NCBI GenBank assembly: GCA_900313545.1
Contig: OMRS01000283.1
Location: forward strand, 1-6,799
Length of the DNA: 6,799 bases
Reading direction: 5' to 3'
DNA from: an uncultured Eubacteriales bacterium
GTDB lineage: Bacteria > Bacillota_A > Clostridia > Christensenellales > Aristaeellaceae
The notes beneath the pieces were generated by a model. That model was not told the origin of the DNA. It saw only the letters and a program-made list of their open reading frames with translations, and did no database searches. Below, piece after piece: positions 1 through 4,722 of this stretch (its first letter is position 1; each line of letters opens with the position of its first letter). Both the position numbers and the translations under genes were made by a program.

Positions 1-1052
1 CGGCGCTTCAGCGCTGGATCGATTATTCTGTCAGGACCGGCGTGGTCGGCGTCTTTGACTCCGGCATTCCGGGATTTGACGCCTTTCACGAGCGGGCCTA
101 CGAGCGCCTGCGCGCTCTGGACAGGGAGGGAAAGCTGCCTGTTTATATCGACGGATGCTATGTGATTTCGGCGCCGTGGCAGGTGGAGAAAGGGCTGAAG
201 GAGCTCAAGCGTTTCCGGCGTGAGTTTGACACGGAGCACCTGAAGGTTCATACCCTGAAGGTGTTTATGGATGGCACCATGAAGATTCATACCGCGGCCA
301 TGGTCACGCCCTACGAGGATACCCATGAGACGGGCGTGACCGCCTTCAATAAGGAACAGTTTGCGGAGCTTCTCCTGCAGCTCAACGAAGAGGGACTGGA
401 TGTTCACCTGCACACCGTTGGTGAGGCCGCGTCCCGGGTGGTGCTGGACGGCGTGGAGCTGGCCCGGAAGGCGCTGGGAGACAGGTACCGCGTGAAGGTG
501 ACCTGTGCCCATCTGGAGTTCCAGAATGACGCGGATCTCTGTCGCTTTGCCAAACTGGGCGTAACCGCCAATTATACCCCCTGGTGGCATTGCGGCGAGC
601 CGGGCGAGCCTCTCAAGCAGCTGATCCCCCTGCTGGGTGAGTATCGGGCCACGCACATGTTCCGCTGCAAAACGGTTTGGGACACCGGCGCGCTGGTGAC
701 CTGGTCGTGCGACAACATCGTCTTTGGAGATTTTTCGAAATGGAACCCCTTCCTCGGCATGGAAGTGGGCATGACGCGCTGGATCAGCGAAAAGACAAAT
801 CTTGACGAATTCCAGCGAACCCTTTCGCCCCTCCCGCCCGCCAGAGAGCAGATGGGCGTCGAGGAAATGATCCTGGGCTACACCATCAACGGCGCAAAGC
901 AGCTGGGCATCGAGTCCGTCAAGGGGTCCATCGAAGCGGGCAAGGACGCGGACTTCCTGGTATTTGACAACAATCTGCTCACGGCGGAGCATCAGGGCTT
1001 CAGCTTCAATGAGCCCCGGGATGTGTATTTCAGCGGGAAGAAGCTCAGGTGA
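1..1052 (+). CDS. YtcJ-like metal-dependent amidohydrolase, 5' end missing
   Basis: The frame is open from the left edge (first full codon at 3), so the GTG at 42 is an internal codon and not the start. About 349 residues are visible; the family usually has 520-560, so the N-terminal part with the HxH metal site lies outside. Counting from the codon at 42, the visible landmarks are KVFMDG (K73), LHTVGEAA (H124, matching the family's HAIGD), CAHLEF (H157, matching EHAQ) and WSCDN (D224, matching the GSD motif). Together they cover the expected later metal and active-site positions. The C-terminus carries the GKDADFLVFD segment typical of amidohydrolases, which folds back into the small beta domain. 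Family members are soluble hydrolases of C-N bonds, often with unknown substrate; none can be named here. The gene looks intact as far as it is seen and is followed 10 bases later by a terminator hairpin. Confidence 0.9.
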   Translation, partial: ALQRWIDYSVRTGVVGVFDSGIPGFDAFHERAYERLRALDREGKLPVYIDGCYVISAPWQVEKGLKELKRFRREFDTEHLKVHTLKVFMDGTMKIHTAAMVTPYEDTHETGVTAFNKEQFAELLLQLNEEGLDVHLHTVGEAASRVVLDGVELARKALGDRYRVKVTCAHLEFQNDADLCRFAKLGVTANYTPWWHCGEPGEPLKQLIPLLGEYRATHMFRCKTVWDTGALVTWSCDNIVFGDFSKWNPFLGMEVGMTRWISEKTNLDEFQRTLSPLPPAREQMGVEEMILGYTINGAKQLGIESVKGSIEAGKDADFLVFDNNLLTAEHQGFSFNEPRDVYFSGKKLR

Positions 1053-1062
1053 CGGCGTTCTC

Positions 1063-1092
1063 AGGGCGGCCCTCGCCGGCGCGGGCCGCCCT
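1063..1092 (+). terminator. GC-rich hairpin terminator after the amidohydrolase
   Basis: A perfect 10-bp stem (AGGGCGGCCC at 1063-1072 with GGGCCGCCCT at 1083-1092) encloses a 10-base loop and starts 10 bases after the TGA stop. The downstream tract (TTCTCCCC) is pyrimidine-rich but poor in T, so it is a weak intrinsic terminator by the classical rule. Its position makes ending the amidohydrolase transcript the simplest role. Confidence 0.6.
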
Positions 1093-1239
1093 TCTCCCCG
1101 TACCGCAGCCATCAGGAAGAGGCTGTGCAGCCGGTCATTGCGGGATCAGTCCTGTTTGAAGAGTAAACCTGACGGCAGTTCCGACACTGAAAGCATCACG
1201 CTTCGTGTCCTGTCGAATCAGGTTCTATAAATCATAAAT

Positions 1240-1258
1240 ACAGGATTTATAATCCTGT
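1240..1258. promoter_or_regulatory. 19-bp palindrome containing a TATAAT box, possible operator/promoter
   Basis: ACAGGATT (1240-1247) and AATCCTGT (1251-1258) are perfect 8-bp inverted repeats around the three bases TAT. The centre reads TATAAT at 1248-1253, an exact -10 hexamer for plus-strand transcription. It lies 15 bases before the ATG of the downstream gene. A -35 element at proper spacing is poor (CTATAA at 17 bp). The site could be an autoregulatory operator over a promoter, or a small hairpin; the surrounding sequence is AT-rich compared with the rest of the window. The promoter role is inference. Confidence 0.4.
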
Positions 1259-1268
1259 GGAAGGGAAA

Positions 1269-1835
1269 ATGAGGACTGTGACTGCAAGAGAATCGCTTCT
1301 TGCCTGGGCAGACCAGTTTGAAAATGATCATTGCGTTATCGAGGCATATGGAGAATAATACACTGCAGACCTGGATCGTGAGAAAACGGAAGCTGCCATC
1401 GACATCGCAATAACACTGGTGGATCGTGTCGTCGCGGCAAAAGGCGATTTGCTCACGTCCGAGTATGAAGAACTGGAAGCGAAGGTGCGGCGGGAGTACC
1501 CGGAAGATTCTGCATGGCTGCTCCATATCGTATTGCAGGTTGTCAGTGATGACCGGCTCTTCGGTCGATACAGGGACATCGAGCCGATGATTGCAAAGCT
1601 GTCGCCCCGAGGATACCCCGTGCGCTCCGCAGCATATTTGCTGCTTGTACGGCCGGAACTTTACAAATTGATATACGCAGTAATCCGGCATGTGGATGTT
1701 GCGGAAGAGAACTGCGATTCCCTTGTCTACACTTTTTTCATCGGAATACTTGCCAAGGGCTGGGGTGAAGGTAATGGGTGGAAGAAAACTGATGAAGGAA
1801 GCTGGAGGTGGACAATGGAAAAGGAGGGAAAGTAA
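1269..1835 (+). pseudogene. Unknown alpha-helical protein, interrupted by an in-frame TAA
   Basis: Reading from the ATG at 1269 (AAGGG three bases upstream, a short spacing) gives 29 codons ending in EAYGE, then TAA at 1356-1358. The same frame then stays open to the TAA at 1833-1835 (158 codons). No frame change is needed, so a single base substitution is enough to explain the break. The joined product would be about 188 residues. The second part is acidic and helix-forming (EYEELEAKVRREYPEDSAWL, then LHIVLQVV and LLLVRPELYKLIYAV), with no signal peptide or clear membrane segment. I do not recognise the family. A shorter product could begin at the GTG at 1419, but no ribosome binding site lies at a suitable distance. 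A TTTT-tailed hairpin follows 50 bases after the stop, which supports this strand as the transcribed one. A 222-codon frame on the opposite strand is less protein-like and Cys/His-rich; I take it as an antisense shadow. Confidence 0.55.
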
Positions 1836-1884
1836 CCGTAACCAGGTTCTTCTTTGTCTGTGTTGTCTGCAGCATCGCACGTTC

Positions 1885-1926
1885 AACGCCTGAGAGCCCT
1901 GTCATACAAGGGTTTTCAGGCGTTTT
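1885..1926 (+). terminator. Long hairpin terminator after the broken gene
   Basis: AACGCCTGA (1885-1893) pairs perfectly with TCAGGCGTT (1916-1924). An inner CCCT/AGGG pairing (1897-1900 with 1909-1912) forms a second stem inside it, and the right arm ends in GTTTTC on the plus strand. This fits an intrinsic terminator for the gene ending at 1835. It lies outside the insertion sequence, whose end begins at 1928. It could also stop transposase transcripts coming from the other side, though the minus strand has no T tract after it. Confidence 0.6.
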
Positions 1927-1927
1927 C

Positions 1928-1956
1928 CATGTGCACGCGGCAGCACATCGGATCAG
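1928..1956 (+). repeat. Right terminal inverted repeat of the insertion sequence
   Basis: Read inward on the plus strand, it starts CATGTGCA, shares CG at positions 11-12, then ACATC, and ends GATCAG. These blocks stand at identical spacing in the other end. It contains the TCA (1953-1955) that is the transposase stop codon on the minus strand. It begins 3 bases after the terminator hairpin. Confidence 0.8.
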
Positions 1957-3869
1957 GATTCCCGGGCGTTTATTTCGGCGCTTGCTGCGGGATTCTCTTT
2001 CAGATACCCGAGCATCCGCTCTATATAGCCCCATACTTCCTTATCCTTCCCCTCCAGTTCAGACAGGGCAGTCATCGGTTGTACTTTCTCTCCATTTACA
2101 CTCATCATTACCCTGCATTCCTGCACTCTGGACAGGCAGTCCAGCAGTTCGGAACACATGATGTGATAATTGAATCTCTGCTTCAGCAGAACCTGAGCTG
2201 TCCGGCACAAGGCCAATCCCAGACAGCGGATCATTGCATGAACCCTCAGCTTCTGACCGGTCCGGCGGTATGCGGGCCGGGCCAGGAAATCATGAGCATC
2301 TTTGGCATCACGAAAACACTGTCCGGCTTGTTCCCGATCCCTGTATACCGACAGAATCCTCTCCGTGCTCCATGAGTCCAGGTCAGTGATCAGCAGATGT
2401 TTGCCGTAATACCTGTCCGCCATGGACTGCTTCTTTTCTTCATTGATGACAGCCTTGACGGATGTGACGGTTTGCACCGCGGGAATGTCTTCCCGTTTTG
2501 TGATCTCTGCGCCATCATCAGGCTTCATCACCGGTGCAGCCTGGCTTTTCGCCGAATCCTTCTCTGCCTGCCTGAAACTGCGCTCAGGAACGGGATCCGT
2601 GCCAGAAACAGTTTCATAACTAATATCGATGAATTCGGACAGATGATACTCGGAATTCAGAAGCCTGTTCACTTCATCTTTAATGCTTTCCAGGCTCCTG
2701 TTTGCGGGTGCACGCGGATCGGTCAGACGCGCATTCAGCCCTGTAATCTGTTCGATGAACCTTTCCGTCTGCCTGTTCGTCTCCTTTACCTGCGCGTTTT
2801 TCAATTGTTCACTGAGGAATATGACGGCGGTTCTGGTCCTGCCGAATTGCTCTGCTGTCCCCCGGTAAGCGGTTACCGTCGCATCGCCATCCTCCAGTTC
2901 GATCTCCTCATAAGCGTCAGGGGAGATTTCGTATAATTCCGGCGAGCTGCTCATCGCTCCACAGGCAATAAAGCTCCCGGGAACCATTTCAAGCGCTTCT
3001 TCTGAAACCCCGCCGCCATCAAAGACACAGGTCATATTCGTGAGATCAGCAACATCAGACAGCCTTTCCTTCAGCTCGGAGAAGAGATTCTTCAGAGCTG
3101 TTTTGTCGTTGCCATTTCCTTCCCGGACCATCGTCGCAACAGGAATGCCCAACGGAGAGGAAATAACCACGGCAGTACAGTATGCCCCCTGTCCGCTCCG
3201 CCCTTCTTTTCCATGTCCCGGCTGAGAAGGGACACTTTGGCAGTTCTGATTGCTGATATAGGCACAGCAGCTGGCAAAGTCCGCGGAAAGGGGGTTGATC
3301 TGATCCTTGAGATCAGGAAACCGGGCCATGATTTTCCTGAACAGTGCGGTTTCGAAGGCATTGATCTGATCAGGGGTGATCTCCTCCATCTGTTCCCGGA
3401 AATGCTGTGAGGCAAACACGGAAGGATCCACATCCAGCCTGTCCGGCAGCGAGGTGTTTCCAAACCAGTCTGCAAATGTCCGCTTGCCATCCGGCTCGCA
3501 GGCCCTGTGGACCGCCGAGAGCAGCAGGCTCAATGAACGGCTGATATGATCGGCGGTTACAGGCGGAAAGAACTCATTCATCATGCCCTGAATACCAAGC
3601 CATTCGGCCACGGAATACATCATCAGAGGCGCACCGTGAATCCGGCACCGCACAGGGCTGAGCCGGACTTCATTTTTACTGCCGGCCTGTGCCGGCTGAT
3701 CAGAGTCAGAAGCCTTTCCTGTCACCTTATCAGGAAGAAGGTTATACAGGTTCTGTAAAGTGCCGATGTTATACACCACTCTGTGTTTGACCTTTCCACC
3801 TTCCCGATAGCTTTCCATCACTTTGTAGTATTCATGTCCCTTGGACACGGTTTTTGCAAGATAGCTCAC
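1953..3869 (-). CDS. IS1634-like DDE transposase with altered catalytic signature
   Basis: The gene encodes about 638 residues from a GTG at 3869, preceded by GGAAGGGG ten bases upstream. The frame is open up to an ATG at 3941, but that codon lies in the terminal repeat and upstream of the predicted promoter. The N-terminus (YYKVMESYREGGKVKHRVVY) is typical of IS1634-type transposases. From the GTG, the expected RNase H-like catalytic acids are D197 (SADFASCCAYIS) and D284 (CVFDGG). The family-typical stretches GHGKEGR and GIPVATMVREGNGND lie between them. The C-terminal YREK signature aligns as Y509, R512, G516, K523, so the acidic residue is replaced by glycine. The codon is GGA (2322-2324), one transition from GAA. 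A charged, Ala/Lys/Glu-rich stretch around residues 430-490, before YYGKHLLITD, looks longer than usual. The reading frame is otherwise intact. The protein should cut and join the element's ends, but this copy is probably inactive unless another residue substitutes. Confidence 0.9.
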   Translation of the reverse strand: MSYLAKTVSKGHEYYKVMESYREGGKVKHRVVYNIGTLQNLYNLLPDKVTGKASDSDQPAQAGSKNEVRLSPVRCRIHGAPLMMYSVAEWLGIQGMMNEFFPPVTADHISRSLSLLLSAVHRACEPDGKRTFADWFGNTSLPDRLDVDPSVFASQHFREQMEEITPDQINAFETALFRKIMARFPDLKDQINPLSADFASCCAYISNQNCQSVPSQPGHGKEGRSGQGAYCTAVVISSPLGIPVATMVREGNGNDKTALKNLFSELKERLSDVADLTNMTCVFDGGGVSEEALEMVPGSFIACGAMSSSPELYEISPDAYEEIELEDGDATVTAYRGTAEQFGRTRTAVIFLSEQLKNAQVKETNRQTERFIEQITGLNARLTDPRAPANRSLESIKDEVNRLLNSEYHLSEFIDISYETVSGTDPVPERSFRQAEKDSAKSQAAPVMKPDDGAEITKREDIPAVQTVTSVKAVINEEKKQSMADRYYGKHLLITDLDSWSTERILSVYRDREQAGQCFRDAKDAHDFLARPAYRRTGQKLRVHAMIRCLGLALCRTAQVLLKQRFNYHIMCSELLDCLSRVQECRVMMSVNGEKVQPMTALSELEGKDKEVWGYIERMLGYLKENPAASAEINARES

Positions 3870-3879
3870 TGCGCACACA

Positions 3880-3887
3880 CCCCTTCC
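3880..3887 (-). promoter_or_regulatory. Ribosome binding site deciding the transposase start
   Basis: The minus strand reads GGAAGGGG here, ten bases before the GTG at 3869. Neither upstream ATG in the same frame (3941, 3920) has a purine-rich stretch in front. This site, with the promoter position, is why the GTG start was chosen. Confidence 0.5.
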
Positions 3888-3894
3888 ATGTCTT

Positions 3895-3923
3895 ATAATA
3901 ATTCGCTTTATTCGGTACATCAA
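3895..3923 (-). promoter_or_regulatory. Transposase promoter (TTGATG - 17 bp - TATTAT)
   Basis: On the minus strand a -35 box TTGATG (3918-3923, 4/6 to consensus) and a -10 box TATTAT (3895-3900, 5/6) are separated by exactly 17 bp. Transcription would begin near 3885-3890, downstream of both ATG codons at 3941 and 3920. This leaves the GTG at 3869 as the usable start. The promoter lies just inside the left inverted repeat, the normal place for an IS promoter. Confidence 0.6.
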
Positions 3924-3940
3924 CAGGCAAAATCGCAGCA

Positions 3941-3969
3941 CTGATCAGATGTCTGCACGTATGCACATG
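3941..3969 (-). repeat. Left terminal inverted repeat of the insertion sequence
   Basis: Read inward on the minus strand, it starts CATGTGCA, shares CG at positions 11-12, then ACATC, and ends GATCAG, with 21 of 29 bases identical to the right repeat. Similarity stops outside the first C of CATG at both ends, which sets the boundary. The transposase -35 box starts 18 bp further in. Confidence 0.8.
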
Positions 3970-4263
3970 TTCACCGGCATCATAAAGCGGCCGAAACCAG
4001 CCGGTCCGTACTTTCCTTGGCTGATCTTCGGTTAAAACCTGACCGGCTTAAAAAAGCCTCTCCGGGCTGCACCCTTTGTACAGGGAACCGGTTCAGAACG
4101 GCTGTGTCACCTGCGCTTGCATGATGCCAGACATATCATGTTTTATCATAAAAATGTGATGCAGGCGCTTCCATGCCTCGGTCCCTCCGGTGGGACAGGC
4201 CCGGGGCGAAGTCCTTCTGACCCGCTTTGCGTCTTCCGCGCTCATGGCAGGGTGCTTTGTACA

Positions 4264-4303
4264 ACGGGTCCCCCCGGCATTTTCCTTTCCCGGGGGGACC
4301 CGT
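4264..4303. terminator. Perfect 14-bp GC-rich hairpin, possible bidirectional terminator
   Basis: The arms 4264-4277 and 4290-4303 (ACGGGTCCCCCCGG and its exact complement) enclose a 12-base pyrimidine-rich loop. On the plus strand ATCGATTTCTTC follows; on the minus strand TGTACAAAGC follows. Neither is a proper T tract. It is the most stable hairpin I see in the window and lies about 420 bases beyond the end of the synthetase gene, with no gene directly before it. It could end the synthetase transcript, or be a mobile-element or repeat remnant. Confidence 0.45.
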
Positions 4304-4458
4304 ATCGATTTCTTCAAGGATTCATGAACCGGAAGGCCGGCTAAACCGGCAGAGATCCGGCGGCAGGAGGGGTATCCGTCACCGGACTCCAAACCGGAGG
4401 CGGCCCGCGCAGCCATCCGGGGATGCGCGGCGTCGCCTGGCCGGGACCGGACGTGCGG

Positions 4459-4686
4459 TCATCCGGCGCCTGCGGCGACCCGGATTGTCAATCCGTCCCT
4501 GAGCTTCCCGCCGCCGGCGCAGCTTTCAGCACCTCCGGTCAGCCGGTGAGCCGCGGCGCGGAGAACCCGCCAGGCCCCCGCCTGCGTCAATGCGCATCCC
4601 AGGGAGAGAGCCGTCATCAGGTATGGGGCCGGCCGGTGATCTCCCTCCGCCCGGGGATGAAAAGCGCCGGTAAACGCGCCGTCCAT
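4459..4686 (-). CDS. Doubtful 75-codon ORF after the synthetase gene
   Basis: The ATG at 4686 lies 36 bases after the synthetase stop. A perfect AGGAGG (minus strand, 4700-4705) precedes it, but 13 bases away, which is too far for efficient use. The product has a moderately hydrophobic segment (YLMTALSLGCALTQAGAW) followed by Arg-rich and Gly/Ala-rich stretches. I recognise no family. It is in the same frame as the last part of the synthetase, separated by the TAA at 4723-4725. It could therefore be decayed downstream coding sequence rather than a gene. GC-rich DNA produces such ORFs by chance. Confidence 0.2.
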   Translation of the reverse strand: MDGAFTGAFHPRAEGDHRPAPYLMTALSLGCALTQAGAWRVLRAAAHRLTGGAESCAGGGKLRDGLTIRVAAGAG

Positions 4687-4722
4687 CCCGTTTGGCCCGC
4701 CTCCTGATTGACTGTCCCGGGA

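Larger units (their letters stand above)
1928..3969 (-). mobile_element. Complete insertion sequence, IS1634-like (IS4 superfamily), 2042 bp
   Basis: The element is bounded by 29-bp imperfect inverted repeats that I aligned by eye (21 of 29 positions identical) and holds a single transposase gene on the minus strand. Its layout is compact. The left repeat lies next to the transposase promoter, and the transposase stop codon lies inside the right repeat. The bases TTC stand on both outer sides (1925-1927 and 3970-3972). That is only a 3-bp possible target duplication, shorter than the 5-6 bp usual for IS1634, so the duplication is uncertain. The element carries no passenger gene. Its base composition looks less GC-rich than the flanking NRPS gene, as expected for an acquired element. 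The family call rests on the transposase sequence; the exact element name is not known to me. Confidence 0.85.
3970..4722. other. Region of about 750 bases without a confident gene
   Basis: No frame here looks like a conserved protein. The plus strand holds several small inverted repeats. CATGAT (4120-4125) pairs with ATCATG (4135-4140) and is followed by TTTT. GCCGG/CCGGC flank CTAAA near 4335-4349. A bulged stem combining CCGCG/CGCGG with CATCC/GGATG lies near 4405-4432. The strongest hairpin is at 4264-4303. From about 4345 rightward the sequence becomes very GC-rich, like the adjoining synthetase gene, which may mean decayed coding DNA. The only ORF worth listing is the doubtful one at 4459-4686. 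Confidence 0.5.

Noticed and set aside
1218..1886. 222-codon open frame on the minus strand
   Set aside because: It is antisense to the more protein-like plus frame, rich in Cys, His and Phe with no recognisable motif, and runs into the terminator hairpin. It looks like a shadow, although it is longer than either part of the broken plus-strand gene.
2397..2936. 179-codon plus-strand frame and several smaller ones inside the transposase gene
   Set aside because: They are antisense shadows of a 638-residue gene with clear family motifs.
3870..3941. ATG starts at 3941 or 3920 for the transposase
   Set aside because: 3941 lies in the terminal inverted repeat, both lie upstream of the predicted transcription start, and neither has a ribosome binding site.
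4065..4085. ACCCTTTGTACAGGG as a possible left end of the IS, matching CCCTGTCATACAAGGGT near 1897-1913
   Set aside because: The match is short, needs gaps and comes from two hairpin-like sequences. The 29-bp repeats at 1928-1956 and 3941-3969 match without gaps and fit the promoter and stop positions much better.
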